64,000 bases of DNA from Nocardioides bruguierae (GTDB lineage: Bacteria; Actinomycetota; Actinomycetes; Propionibacteriales; Nocardioidaceae), in NCBI RefSeq assembly GCF_023656415.1, contig NZ_JAMOIL010000007.1, positions 1 through 64,000 on the forward strand, written 5' to 3'. This document shows, one piece after another, positions 8,327 through 17,003 of the stretch; positions within the stretch are counted from its first letter, which is position 1; every line of letters begins with the position of its first letter. The position numbers and the translations under genes are program-made. Below the pieces are notes generated by a model, which made no database searches, was not told the origin of the DNA, and saw only the letters and a list, made by a program, of their open reading frames with translations.

Positions 8327-10021
8327 GTGGGTCATGTGGACGTCGCCGGTGTCAGGTACGAGCTCCCCGACGGGCGGGTGCTGCTCGACGACGTGAGCTT
8401 CCGGGTCGGCGAGGGCGCGAAGGTGGCGCTGGTCGGCGCGAACGGGGCCGGCAAGACGACGCTGCTGCGGATCGTCTCCGGCGACCTGGAGCCGCACGGG
8501 GGCGTGGTGACGCGCTCCGGCGGGCTGGGCGTCATGCGCCAGGACGTGAAGGCCGGCCTCGGGGAGGAGCCGACGGTCGCCGACCTGCTGCTGTCCGTCT
8601 CCCCGGCACGGGTGCGGGAGGCGTCCGCGCGCGTGGAGGCCCTGGAGCTCAAGCTCATGGAGAGCGACGACGAGAAGACCCAGATGCGCTACGCCGAGGC
8701 GCTGGCGGAGTACGCCGACGCGGGCGGCTACGACATCGAGGTCGTCTGGGACGTCGTCACGACCGCCGCGCTCGCGCTGCCCTACGACCGGGCCAAGTAC
8801 CGCGCGCTGGCCACGCTGTCGGGCGGCGAGCAGAAGCGGCTGGTGCTGGAGTACCTGCTGGCCGGACCCGACCAGGTGCTGCTGCTCGACGAGCCCGACA
8901 ACTACCTCGACGTGCCGGGCAAGGTCTGGCTCGAGGGACGCATCCGGGCCAGCGACAAGACCATCCTCCTGATCAGCCACGACCGCGAGCTGCTCGACAA
9001 CACCGCGACCCGCGTCGTCACCGTCGAGCTCGGCTGGGCCGGCAACACGGTGTGGACCCACCCGGGCGGCTTCACCAGCTACCACCAGGCCCGCAAGGAC
9101 CGGTTCGCCCGCTTCGAGGAGCTGCGGCGCCGCTGGGACGAGGAGCACGCCAAGCTCAAGGCACTGGTGCTGCGGCTGAAGGTGAAGGCCGAGTTCAACG
9201 ACGGCATGGCCAAGGCCTACAAGGCGGCTCAGACCCGGCTGCGCAAGTTCGAGGAGGCCGGCCCGCCGACCGAGCAGCCACGCGAGCAGAACGTGACCAT
9301 GCGCCTGGCCGGCGGTCGCACCGGCAAGCGCGCGGTGGTCTGCGAGGGCCTGGAGCTCACCGGCCTGATGAAGCCGTTCGACCTCGAGGTCTGGTTCGGC
9401 GAGCGCGTGGCCGTGCTCGGCTCCAACGGCTCGGGCAAGTCGCACTTCCTGCGGCTGCTGGCCGCGGGCGGCAGCGACCCCGACGTCGAGCACCGACCCG
9501 TCGGCGAGGTCGAGATCGAGCCGGTGCGGCACACCGGCCGCGCCCGGCTCGGCGCGCGGGTGCGCCCGGGCTGGTTCGTGCAGACCCACCACCACCCCGA
9601 GCTGATCGGCCGCACGCTCGTCGACATCCTGCACCGCGGTGACGGGCACCCCGACGGACGCCAGGGCATGGGGCGCGAGGCCGCGAGCCGCGTCCTGGAC
9701 CGCTACGAGCTCTCCGCCAGCGCCGAGCAGACCTTCGAGTCGCTCTCGGGCGGGCAGCAGGCCCGGTTCCAGATCCTGCTGCTGGAGCTCTCGGGCGCCA
9801 CGATGCTGCTGCTCGACGAGCCCACCGACAACCTCGACGTGCAGTCGGCCGAGGCGCTCGAGGAGGGCCTGGCCGCGTTCGAGGGCACCGTGCTCGCCGT
9901 GACCCACGACCGGTGGTTCGCCCGCGGCTTCGACCGGTTCCTCGTCTACGGGGCCGACGGGTCGGTCTACGAGGCGCCGGAACCGGTGTGGGACGAGGGA
10001 CGAGTGGAGCGGGTCCGATGA
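8327..10021 (+). CDS. ABC-F family ATP-binding protein
   Basis: Soluble tandem ABC ATPase of 564 aa with no membrane segment, as in the ABC-F translation factors. Domain 1 has Walker A GANGAGKTT (~36), signature LSGGEQKRL and Walker B LLLDEPDNYLD. A charged helical interdomain linker follows (~250-310, EELRRRWDEEHAKLKALV). Domain 2 has GSNGSGKS, LSGGQQARF and LLLDEPTDNLD. GTG 8327 is preceded by GGGGGAGGATCG. It overlaps the following acetyltransferase gene by 4 bp. Members act on the ribosome in stalling rescue or antibiotic protection; which applies here is unknown. Confidence 0.9.
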   Translation: MGHVDVAGVRYELPDGRVLLDDVSFRVGEGAKVALVGANGAGKTTLLRIVSGDLEPHGGVVTRSGGLGVMRQDVKAGLGEEPTVADLLLSVSPARVREASARVEALELKLMESDDEKTQMRYAEALAEYADAGGYDIEVVWDVVTTAALALPYDRAKYRALATLSGGEQKRLVLEYLLAGPDQVLLLDEPDNYLDVPGKVWLEGRIRASDKTILLISHDRELLDNTATRVVTVELGWAGNTVWTHPGGFTSYHQARKDRFARFEELRRRWDEEHAKLKALVLRLKVKAEFNDGMAKAYKAAQTRLRKFEEAGPPTEQPREQNVTMRLAGGRTGKRAVVCEGLELTGLMKPFDLEVWFGERVAVLGSNGSGKSHFLRLLAAGGSDPDVEHRPVGEVEIEPVRHTGRARLGARVRPGWFVQTHHHPELIGRTLVDILHRGDGHPDGRQGMGREAASRVLDRYELSASAEQTFESLSGGQQARFQILLLELSGATMLLLDEPTDNLDVQSAEALEEGLAAFEGTVLAVTHDRWFARGFDRFLVYGADGSVYEAPEPVWDEGRVERVR

Positions 10022-11058
10022 GCGGCCTGACCATCCGGCCCGTGCGGGTCGAGGACGACGCCGACTACTCCGCCTGGCACCGGGTCTACCGCGACGCCGA
10101 GCGCGCCGACCGGGGCGAGAGCTTCGTGGTGTGGACCGAGCCCGAGACCCGCGAGGCGCTGCGCGGCACGGGCTCCACGCGCGTCATGACCGCCTGGGCC
10201 GGCACCGTCCCGGGCCCGGACGGCGCCGAGCAGACCGTCGCCTGGGGCATGGTCGAGCTGCCGCTGCGCGACAACCTCACCGTCGGGCACGTGATGCTCG
10301 GCGTCCTGCCCGAGCACCGGCGCTGCGGCCACGGCACCGCGCTGCTCGCCCACCTCGAGGCGTACTGCGCCGAGCACGGGCGGACGGTGCTGGGCACCGA
10401 GACCTCGTGGCCCTTCGAGCTCGGGCAGGACCCCGCTGGTCTCCCCGGCCTGGAGTTCGGCCGCGCCCGCGGCTATGCGCTGGAGCTGGTCGAGGTGCAG
10501 CGTCGCCTGGCGCTCCCGGTGGCCCCCGCCGTCCTGGACGACCTCGCGGCCTCCGCCGCCCCGCACCACGCCGACTACGAGCTCCGTTCCTGGGTCGGCG
10601 ACGTGCCCGACGACCTCGTCGGCGGCTGGGCGGTGCTGGAGGCGAGCCTGGAGACCGAGGCCCCCACCGGCGGGCTCACCCGGGAGCCGGAGCTGGCCGA
10701 CGTGCAGCGGGTCCGCGAGGGCGAGGAGCTGTTCGTGCGGCAGGGGCGCACGCCCTACCGGGCGGCGGCGCTCGCGCCGGACGGCACCGTGGTGGCCTAC
10801 ACCGAGGTCGTCACGACGGTCCACGAGCCGACCCGCGCCTACCAGTGGGGCACCCTGGTCGACCGCGACCACCGGGGCCACCGGCTCGGCGTCGCGCTCA
10901 AGGTGGCCGCCACCCGGCTGCTGGGCGAGAACCAGCCCGAGGTGCGCGAGGTGATCACCTGGAACGCCCTCGACAACCCCTGGATGGTGAGCGTCAACGA
11001 GGCGCTCGGGTTCCGCCCCGTCGAGTGCCTGGGCGGGCTGGAGAAGAGGACCCTCTAG
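10018..11058 (+). CDS. Tandem GNAT-domain N-acetyltransferase
   Basis: 346 aa with two GNAT modules. The first (~5-165) has GHVMLGVLPEHRRCGHGTALLAHLE, the acetyl-CoA binding motif A. The second (~200-346) has YQWGTLVDRDHRGHRLGVALKVAATRLL and ends in the NPWMVSVNEALGF motif. This two-domain layout resembles mycothiol synthase-like and other actinobacterial double GNATs, but the acceptor is unknown. It is translationally coupled to the ABC-F gene (ATGA overlap). Confidence 0.87.
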   Translation: MSGLTIRPVRVEDDADYSAWHRVYRDAERADRGESFVVWTEPETREALRGTGSTRVMTAWAGTVPGPDGAEQTVAWGMVELPLRDNLTVGHVMLGVLPEHRRCGHGTALLAHLEAYCAEHGRTVLGTETSWPFELGQDPAGLPGLEFGRARGYALELVEVQRRLALPVAPAVLDDLAASAAPHHADYELRSWVGDVPDDLVGGWAVLEASLETEAPTGGLTREPELADVQRVREGEELFVRQGRTPYRAAALAPDGTVVAYTEVVTTVHEPTRAYQWGTLVDRDHRGHRLGVALKVAATRLLGENQPEVREVITWNALDNPWMVSVNEALGFRPVECLGGLEKRTL

Positions 11059-11092
11059 GGCTCGGCCTGCTGGCGGCGGCCTCGAGGCTCGG

Positions 11093-11252
11093 CCGTGGAC
11101 GGCCTCGCACCTCGACCACCGGTGCGGTCCGTCGGTGGTCGAGGTGTGACGAGCGCCGTTGGTCGGTGGTCGAGGTGTGACGAGCGCCAGCGAGGAGCGG
11201 TTGGTCGGTGGTCGAGGTGTGACGAGCGCCAGCGAGGAGCCTCGAGACCGGC
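11093..11252. repeat. Cluster of GGTGGTCGAGGTGTGACGAG repeats (left of GIY-YIG gene)
   Basis: Three copies of GTCGGTGGTCGAGGTGTGAC start at 11131, 11162 and 11204, each followed by GAGCGCC; the last two add AGCGAGGAGC. The cluster opens with an inverted copy (CACCTCGACCACCGG) and ends in CTCGAGACC. The same family in opposite orientation lies right of the GIY-YIG gene and again at 30110-30735. Confidence 0.8.
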
Positions 11253-11258
11253 GACCCC

Positions 11259-11561
11259 TCACCTGTGGCGGGGCCTGGCACCCGGCCGACGCCCGGCCTC
11301 GCGGACCGCGTCGAGGTCGCCGGCGATGAGCGCTTCACGCTTGGCTCGGCTCCAGTTCTGGAGCTGCTTCTCGTACCTGAAGGCGTCCTCGACGCGGTCG
11401 AACTCCTGGGACCACACCAGCGTCACCGGGCGTCTCTTCTCCGGCTTGGTGAAGGCCGCACCTCGCCGTTCCTGGTGCTCCTCCAGGCGTCGTCCGAGGT
11501 CCGTCGTGCTGCCGACGTAGTAGGCGCCGTCCGCGCAGCGGAGCATGTAGGTCCAGGCCAT
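11259..11561 (-). CDS. GIY-YIG nuclease family protein
   Basis: 100-aa single-domain GIY-YIG protein of the small UPF0213/YhbQ type. It starts MAWTYMLRCADGAYYVGST, which carries the paired Y-x-L and Y-V-G signature, then RLEEHQERRGAAFTKPEKR and the EFDRVEDAFRYEKQLQ helix with the metal-binding Glu. Repeats of one family lie on both sides within 80 bp, which suggests a repeat-associated cassette. No partner methylase is present, so classical restriction is unlikely. Confidence 0.85.
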   Translation of the reverse strand: MAWTYMLRCADGAYYVGSTTDLGRRLEEHQERRGAAFTKPEKRRPVTLVWSQEFDRVEDAFRYEKQLQNWSRAKREALIAGDLDAVREAGRRPGARPRHR

Positions 11562-11624
11562 GTCTGTGGTCTGCCCGGAGCTAGCGGGGTCATGCGCGAG
11601 ACGCCGCGCCTGTGGACGGCGGTC

Positions 11625-11757
11625 TCGAGGCTCGGCCGTGGACGGCCTCGCACCTCGACCACCGGTGGGGTGCGGCGCTCCTCGCGCCTCGACCACCGGT
11701 GGGGTGCGGCGCTCCTCGCACCTCGACCACCGGTGGGGTGCGGTGCTCCTCGCACAC
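11625..11757. repeat. Tandem 34-bp repeats (right of GIY-YIG gene)
   Basis: GTCTCGAGGCTCGGCCGTGG is followed by three near-identical 34-bp units containing CCTCGACCACCGGTGGGGTG and GCTCCTCGC. They are the inverted counterpart of the cluster at 11093-11252. No gene is seen here. Confidence 0.8.
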
Positions 11758-11785
11758 CGAGCGGTCAGCCCGGCCACCGGCTGGG

Positions 11786-13027
11786 TCAGCGGACGACGCC
11801 GATGGTCAGGGAGTCGACGTTCTCGCGGGACCAGGCGCGGACCTTGTCGTTGCGCACCGCTCGCCACAGCGACCGACCGGCCGCGGTGTCCAGGTAGACG
11901 ACGCTCTGGCCGTCCTCGTCGCCGAACCCGGTGACCGGTGCGGTCATGAAGTCGACGTCGGAGGTGCGCAGGTCCGTGAGGTCCATGAGCAGGTCCTTGA
12001 GGTCGTCCAGGGTGAGCTCGGAGCTGATCGAGAGGTGCTGGGTCAGCGCCGAGACCATGTCGCGCACGTGCAGCGGGTCGGTGGCCTTGAACTGGTGCCG
12101 GAAGGTGTCCATGAGGGCCTTCATGAAGTACTGCTGACGGCGCACGCGGTCCAGGTCGCCGCCGGTGAGGCCGTAGCGCTGGCGCACGTAGAGCAGCGCC
12201 TCCTCGCCGTCCAGGTGGTGCATGCCCTTGGTCCAGGTGACGTCGCGCGCGGAGTCGTAGACGGTGCCCGGGATCCACACGTCGACGCCGCCGAGCTCGT
12301 CGGTGAGGGCCTCGAAGCCGTCCCAGTCGACCCAGGCGACGTGGTCGATGTAGACCCCGGTGAGCTGCTCCACCGTCTGCACGGCCAGCGACGGCCCGCC
12401 CCAGGAGAACGCGGCGTTGATCTTGGCCGAGCCCCAGCCGGGGACGTCGACCCAGGAGTCCCGCGGGAAGGAGATCAGCGAGGCCGACTGCCGGTCCGCG
12501 GACAGGTGCAGCAGCATCATCGTGTCCGAGCGCTGAGAGCCCGGGACCCAGTCCTCGGCGCTCATGTCGGCGTCGGTGCCCGTCCCGCCGGCGGCGGTGC
12601 CGGTCGTGGGGGTGTCGCTGCGGGCGTCGGAGCCGAGCAGCAGGATGTTGAGGGCCTGTGCCGCGGCGCCCTCCTCGACCTTGTCGGGGCGCAGGGTGAG
12701 GCCGGAGAAGACGTCGTCGACGCGGGTCACCTGGGAGTCCAGCTGCTTCTCGGTGGAGTGCACGCCCCAGCCGGTCGCGCCGGCACCGACGGCGAGGAGC
12801 GCGAGCACGACCACGACGGCGATCCGGACGCGGCGGCGACGCCGGCCCGCGGGGGCGGCGCCGTCGGACGTGGCGGGCGGCTCCGGCGGCGGCGTGCCGC
12901 CCCCGTGCTCGGCGCCCTCGTGCTCGGCCCGCTCGTCATCGGCCAGGCCGATGCCGGAGAGCCCGGCGTCGCCGGGGGCACCGGACGAGGGGGTGGAGCG
13001 GCTCTCGCGCTCGGAGGTTCGGGCCAC
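11786..13027 (-). CDS. LytR-CpsA-Psr (LCP) family glycopolymer ligase
   Basis: Membrane-anchored enzyme that transfers undecaprenyl-linked glycopolymers onto peptidoglycan. The 413-aa product has a ~65-residue acidic/Pro cytoplasmic leader, an RRRRR stop followed by one membrane helix (VRIAVVVVLALLAVGAGATG) and an extracellular LCP domain with LGSDAR, ISFPRDSWV, AKINAAFSWGG and LDGEEALLYVRQRY; the conserved Arg and Asp residues that bind the polyprenyl pyrophosphate are present. GTG 13027 was chosen for its GAGGAG six nt upstream; ATG 13135 is possible. It is divergent from the glycosyltransferase across a 7-2-7 box and probably attaches the local polysaccharide to the wall. Confidence 0.9.
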   Translation of the reverse strand: MARTSERESRSTPSSGAPGDAGLSGIGLADDERAEHEGAEHGGGTPPPEPPATSDGAAPAGRRRRRVRIAVVVVLALLAVGAGATGWGVHSTEKQLDSQVTRVDDVFSGLTLRPDKVEEGAAAQALNILLLGSDARSDTPTTGTAAGGTGTDADMSAEDWVPGSQRSDTMMLLHLSADRQSASLISFPRDSWVDVPGWGSAKINAAFSWGGPSLAVQTVEQLTGVYIDHVAWVDWDGFEALTDELGGVDVWIPGTVYDSARDVTWTKGMHHLDGEEALLYVRQRYGLTGGDLDRVRRQQYFMKALMDTFRHQFKATDPLHVRDMVSALTQHLSISSELTLDDLKDLLMDLTDLRTSDVDFMTAPVTGFGDEDGQSVVYLDTAAGRSLWRAVRNDKVRAWSRENVDSLTIGVVR

Positions 13028-13139
13028 GACGGGCTCCTCGCAGTCTGGGTGTTCGGGGGTGCTCGGAGCGCAGGGGACGCTGCCGACACCGTGACGGTAG
13101 GAGCCCCAGCACCCACCTCGACCGGGTCCCGTCATGACC

Positions 13140-13155
13140 TACCTCAAGTGGGGTA
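13140..13155. promoter_or_regulatory. 7-2-7 inverted repeat (NarL-box-like), copy 2, divergent promoter region
   Basis: TACCTCA-AG-TGGGGTA, an almost perfect dyad between the LCP ligase gene and the glycosyltransferase gene. Both heptamers fit TACYYMA. It is the left arm of a larger dyad reaching 13188, where a second TGAGGTA half-site lies with GTGGGTGG/CCACCC arms in between. Confidence 0.65.
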
Positions 13156-13264
13156 CGTGGGTGGCCCGACCCACCCGCATCTGAGGTAAGTCGACGGGTG
13201 ACCAGCACGAACATGTGTTGAACGGACGTCTGCTTGGGCTATCCCCACAGCAGGAGTGACACCC

Positions 13265-14329
13265 ATGTCGATCACCGCACCGTCCCGTCCCGAGACGACC
13301 GCACCGGTCGTGCTCCGCCGGGCGAAGCGCCGTGCTCCGGCACCCCAGGTGCTGCCCGACGCCCTGCCCCTCCTCCGGGACGGCGGCACCGGCCCCGTCA
13401 TGCTGGTCAGCTCCGGCGGCGGCCACTTCGCCGAGCTGCGGGCCCTCGCCGACGCCTGGGGCATCGACCCCGTCGACCGGCACTGGGTGGTGCCGCGCAC
13501 CGGCCAGACCAAGGACGTCACCGCCGACGGCGGCACCGTCACCTTCGTGCCCCGGATCGCCAGCCGCGAGATGACCAAGGCGGCTGCCGGCCTGGCCCGC
13601 GCGCTCATGCTGCACCGCCGCGTCCGCCCCGCCGTCGTCCTCTCCGCCGGCGCGCTCCAGGCGGTGCCGCACCTCGTGGCGGCCGCCGCCTTCCGCACGC
13701 CCGTCGTCTACGTCGAGAGCGTGGCCCGGCTGGACCGCCCCTCGCTCACCGGCCGCCTCGCCGCGAGCATCCCCGGCTCCCGCCTGTTCCACCAGTCCTC
13801 GGCCACCTGGGCCGGCACCTGGCTGCGGGCCCACGACATCTACTCCGGCTTCGCCGTCGAGACCCACACCGTCGCCCGCGCCCCGCGCTCCCTCGCGGTG
13901 CTGCTGGGCACCGAGCAGTTCGGCTTCACCCGCCTCGTCGACGACGTGCTGGCCGCCGCCCCCACCACCCCGGTGACCTGGCAGGTCGGCAACACCGACT
14001 GCCGGGTGGCGGGCGAGCAGCCCCAGCGCTGGCTGAGCGCCCAGGAGATGCTGGCGGGAGTGCGCGACGCGGACGTCGTGGTCACCCACGGCGGTGCCGG
14101 CTCGGTGCTCACCGCCCTGGAGGCCGGCCACGTGCCCGTGGTCGTGCCCCGCTGCCCCGAGCGCGGCGAGCACGTCGACGACCACCAGATCCGGATGTGC
14201 CGCGAGCTGGCCGAGCGCGGCCTTGTGGTGCTCGTGGAGCCCGGCGAGACCCTCACCTCGGCGCACCTCGCCGAGGCCGCCCGGAAGCGCGCCGTCCCTG
14301 CGCGCTTCCAGGTGGCTCGCGTCGGCTGA
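13265..14329 (+). CDS. Fused Alg14-like/Alg13-like glycosyltransferase (PssD-PssE type)
   Basis: 354-aa GT-B enzyme likely to add the second sugar to a lipid-linked EPS precursor. The N-terminal half (~45-200) is Alg14/PssD-like: MLVSSGGGHFAELRAL and VVYVESVARLDRPSLTGRL. The C-terminal half (~210-354) is Alg13/PssE-like: ADVVVTHGGAGSVLTALEAG, then EHVDDHQIRMCRELAERG, the UDP-sugar binding motif of GT28 C-domains. In many bacteria these are two proteins that form a heterodimer. ATG 13265 follows AGGAG with 8-9 nt spacing. A strong terminator at 14377-14412 ends the unit. Confidence 0.88.
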   Translation: MSITAPSRPETTAPVVLRRAKRRAPAPQVLPDALPLLRDGGTGPVMLVSSGGGHFAELRALADAWGIDPVDRHWVVPRTGQTKDVTADGGTVTFVPRIASREMTKAAAGLARALMLHRRVRPAVVLSAGALQAVPHLVAAAAFRTPVVYVESVARLDRPSLTGRLAASIPGSRLFHQSSATWAGTWLRAHDIYSGFAVETHTVARAPRSLAVLLGTEQFGFTRLVDDVLAAAPTTPVTWQVGNTDCRVAGEQPQRWLSAQEMLAGVRDADVVVTHGGAGSVLTALEAGHVPVVVPRCPERGEHVDDHQIRMCRELAERGLVVLVEPGETLTSAHLAEAARKRAVPARFQVARVG

Positions 14330-14376
14330 GCCGCACGCGCCCGGGAGCACGGGCACGAACGGCCCGGCACGACGAA

Positions 14377-14412
14377 GGGGCCGCCCCGGTGAGTGATCAC
14401 CGGGGCGGCCCC
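14377..14412. terminator. Bidirectional terminator between EPS units
   Basis: Perfect 16-bp stem (GGGGCCGCCCCGGTGA and complement) with a GTGA loop, placed between the convergent glycosyltransferase gene and the end of the long minus-strand EPS operon. Confidence 0.85.
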
Positions 14413-14431
14413 TGTCGGTCGTGGTCGAGGG

Positions 14432-15040
14432 TCAGACGTGCTCGGGCGCCGGCGGGAGGTGCTTGACCACCGTGGCGGGGTTGCCCAGGACGACGACCGC
14501 GGGCGGCACGTCGCCTCGCACCACGGAGACCGCGGAGACGACCGAGTCGCGGCCGATGCGGGAGCCCTTGAGCACCCAGGCCTGGGCGCCGATCCAGACG
14601 TTGTCCTCGATCACGACCGGCTTGCGGCTGCGGGGGCCGGGCGGCAGGTGCCGCTCGGCCGGGTCGAGGTTGTGGAAGTCGGAGTCGGTGACGAAGCAGT
14701 CGGAGACGAGGCAGCGGCGGCCGACGTCCACGCGGGTGGTCGCGCCGATCCAGCAGCCGTTGAGGAGCGTGTCGGCGCCGACGTGCACCTCGCCGCCCCC
14801 GTTGACGATGACGCCGCGGCGCACGCGCACCCGGTCGCCCAGGTGCAGGGTGGTGCCCTGCTGGAGCTTGAGGCCGCCGAAGATGATGACGTCCTCGCCG
14901 ACCACGAGCCGGCGGCCGTAGCGCAGCCGGTAGGCGCGGGTCACCGCACGCAGGCCGAGGTGCACGAGCGCGCGGGCGGGCGCGGGCAGCCGCCCGGCGA
15001 CCACGTGGCCGCCGACGGGCGCGGTCGCGGTGGCGCTCAC
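14432..15040 (-). CDS. Left-handed beta-helix (hexapeptide) acyltransferase
   Basis: 202-aa protein with hexapeptide repeats from ~50 to 190 (GDRVRVRRGVIVNGGGEVHVG, GRRCLVSDCFVTDSD, IEDNVWIGAQAWVLKGSRIG), ending in the typical PPAVVVLGNPATVVKHL. Such enzymes O-acetylate or otherwise acylate EPS sugars. The H residue of the SDFHNLDP loop fits the catalytic position. It is last in the operon; its GTG start overlaps the GT2 stop (GTGA). Confidence 0.85.
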   Translation of the reverse strand: MSATATAPVGGHVVAGRLPAPARALVHLGLRAVTRAYRLRYGRRLVVGEDVIIFGGLKLQQGTTLHLGDRVRVRRGVIVNGGGEVHVGADTLLNGCWIGATTRVDVGRRCLVSDCFVTDSDFHNLDPAERHLPPGPRSRKPVVIEDNVWIGAQAWVLKGSRIGRDSVVSAVSVVRGDVPPAVVVLGNPATVVKHLPPAPEHV

Positions 15041-16014
15041 AGGCCCCGCCCCCGGCGGTGCAGCGCGTCGATGACGGCGTCCGGGCGGGCACCGGCCACG
15101 ACCGCGAGGGTGACCACCGAGCGCCAGGCGCCCTGGAAGCCGACCACGGCGCGGGCGACGTGCCGCAGGGCGGCGACGCGACGACCACGGGCGGCCTCCG
15201 CGAACGCCAGCTGGCCGTGCACGCGCGCGGACGCGCGGCGGTCGCGGGCGATCTCCGGGTGGTGCGCGAGCATCCAGTCCCACGACGCGATCTTGGTGTC
15301 CCACGAGCGGGCGTAGTGCGAGGTGCGGTTCCAGTCGACGACCACCAGGGGCTCGTCGACGTGCGCGATCGGGCCGAGCCGTGCCGCACGGAGCTTCACG
15401 TCCCAGTCCTCGTTCTGCGAGCCGGGGATGTCCTCGCTGACCAGGCCGATGCGCTCCACGAGCGCGGCGCGGTCGAAGAGCATGCCGCTGGAGTGGGCGG
15501 TGGCCACGATGTTGCGGGTGAGCATGGTGTGGTCGATCGCGTCGGTGCCGAGCAGGCGCGGGGTGCTGACCCCGTCGAAGTCCACCCGCATCGAGGCGGT
15601 GACCATGGCGGGCCGGTCCTCGGCGGTGGCGCGGCGCACCTGGGCGGTGAGCTTGCCGGGCAGCCAGTGGTCGTCGTCGTCGAGGAAGGCGACGTAGTCG
15701 GTGCCGATGGCCAGGATGCCGGTGTTGCGGGTGCCGGCCAGGCCGGGCGTGCGCGTGTTGACCGCCACGTCCACGGGACGGGGCCCGTCGCTGACGAGCC
15801 CCGTGTCGGGCTCGACCCGGTCGTGCACGACGACCACGCGCACCTCGCCCGGGTAGTCCTGGGCAGCCACGGAGTCCAGGGCACGCCGCAGCAGGTGCGG
15901 CCGGGTGCCGCCGGTGGGCACGACGACGCCGACGCTCGGCCAGGAGCCGGGCCAGGGGCCCACCTCGGGGGCCGGGGACGCGGCGGGGCGCTGGCTGGTC
16001 ACGTCCGGACTCAT
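15037..16014 (-). CDS. Family 2 glycosyltransferase
   Basis: 325-aa GT-A enzyme. VGVVVPTGGTRPHLLRRALDS opens the nucleotide-binding fold, YVAFLDDDDHWLPGKL carries the metal-binding DxD, and SEDIPGSQNEDWDVKLRA provides the catalytic ED motif. No membrane segments are seen, so it acts at the inner face of the membrane on lipid-linked intermediates. It overlaps both neighbours by 4 bp, showing tight coupling in the EPS operon. Donor and acceptor are unknown. Confidence 0.9.
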   Translation of the reverse strand: MSPDVTSQRPAASPAPEVGPWPGSWPSVGVVVPTGGTRPHLLRRALDSVAAQDYPGEVRVVVVHDRVEPDTGLVSDGPRPVDVAVNTRTPGLAGTRNTGILAIGTDYVAFLDDDDHWLPGKLTAQVRRATAEDRPAMVTASMRVDFDGVSTPRLLGTDAIDHTMLTRNIVATAHSSGMLFDRAALVERIGLVSEDIPGSQNEDWDVKLRAARLGPIAHVDEPLVVVDWNRTSHYARSWDTKIASWDWMLAHHPEIARDRRASARVHGQLAFAEAARGRRVAALRHVARAVVGFQGAWRSVVTLAVVAGARPDAVIDALHRRGRGL

Positions 16015-17003
16015 CGGGTGCTCGCCGCCTGACCGTAGGAGGTGCTGTAGGAGTAGCGGCGCAGCAGCGGCCAGGTCAGCGCCGTGACGGCGCGACGCTG
16101 GGCCACCGGCTGGCCGGTGCGCCAGCGCTCGTCGCGCCGCACCGGCACGCTGCCGTGCGTGTAGCGCATCGGGTTGCCGGCGCAGGAGTGGGTGACGCCC
16201 AGCTCCAGTGCGTCGTGGGTGACGTGCGGCAGCGGCGCGTGCGCCAGCCCGACCAGCGAGAGCACCTCGCGGGTCGTCGTGCGCGGGTCCGCGACGAAGT
16301 CCTCGTAGCGCAGACGCATGCTCGGCACCCGGCACCCCAGTGCCTCGATCTCCACGTTGTGCAGCAGCCACAGGGCCGAGACGGTGGCCGCCGAGTAGCG
16401 GGGCATCTCGCCGTGCGCGGCGTCGACGGCCTCGGGACGGGCAACCTCCTGGGCCCAGGAGTGGGCCACGCCGCGGGCGTCGCGCAGGCAGTGGACGAGG
16501 CGGACGTCCGCCCCGCCCAGGGCGAGCGCCCAGGCCAGCGAGACCTGCTTGGAGGAGTCGACGACGACGCGGGCGCCGCTGACCCGGGCGGCCGCGGCGT
16601 GCACGGCCCGGTAGGCGGCGGCGTACTCGCGCACGTCGTCGGCCATGGCCCCGGCGGCGAGCGCCGGGACCCGGCTGGCCCGGTCCACGCGCTGCTTGAG
16701 CGCGGCCATCCGGGCGGTGTCCACGTGCTCCCAGCCGCCGAAGGCGTCCTCGCCGACGGCCGCCCAGAACTCGCAGGCGGTGAAGGGCTCGCCGCAGCCG
16801 CAGCGCTCGCCGCGCTCCAGGCCGCGCTCCCACAGGTGCATCGTCTCGCCGAGGGCCACCACGCCGGGCACGGCGCCGAGGACCCGCTCGAGCAGCGTGG
16901 TACCGCTGCGGCCGATGCCGGCCAGGTACAGGACGGGCGGGCCGGCCGGCCCGGGGTCGGCAGCGCCCGACGGCGAGGTCTCGGGGGTGGTCTGCGCGCT
17001 CAT
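16011..17003 (-). CDS. Sulfotransferase family protein (EPS operon, second)
   Basis: 330-aa PAPS-dependent sulfotransferase fold. The 5'-phosphosulfate loop is LYLAGIGRSGTTLLERVLG near residue 26 and the 3'-phosphate site is VHCLRDARGVAHSW near 175. ERGERCGCGEPFTACEFW holds a Cys cluster seen in some actinobacterial relatives. It would transfer sulfate from PAPS to a hydroxyl or amine of the polysaccharide (family knowledge); the acceptor is not known. It is coupled by 4-bp overlaps to the flippase and GT2 genes. Confidence 0.87.
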   Translation of the reverse strand: MSAQTTPETSPSGAADPGPAGPPVLYLAGIGRSGTTLLERVLGAVPGVVALGETMHLWERGLERGERCGCGEPFTACEFWAAVGEDAFGGWEHVDTARMAALKQRVDRASRVPALAAGAMADDVREYAAAYRAVHAAAARVSGARVVVDSSKQVSLAWALALGGADVRLVHCLRDARGVAHSWAQEVARPEAVDAAHGEMPRYSAATVSALWLLHNVEIEALGCRVPSMRLRYEDFVADPRTTTREVLSLVGLAHAPLPHVTHDALELGVTHSCAGNPMRYTHGSVPVRRDERWRTGQPVAQRRAVTALTWPLLRRYSYSTSYGQAASTR

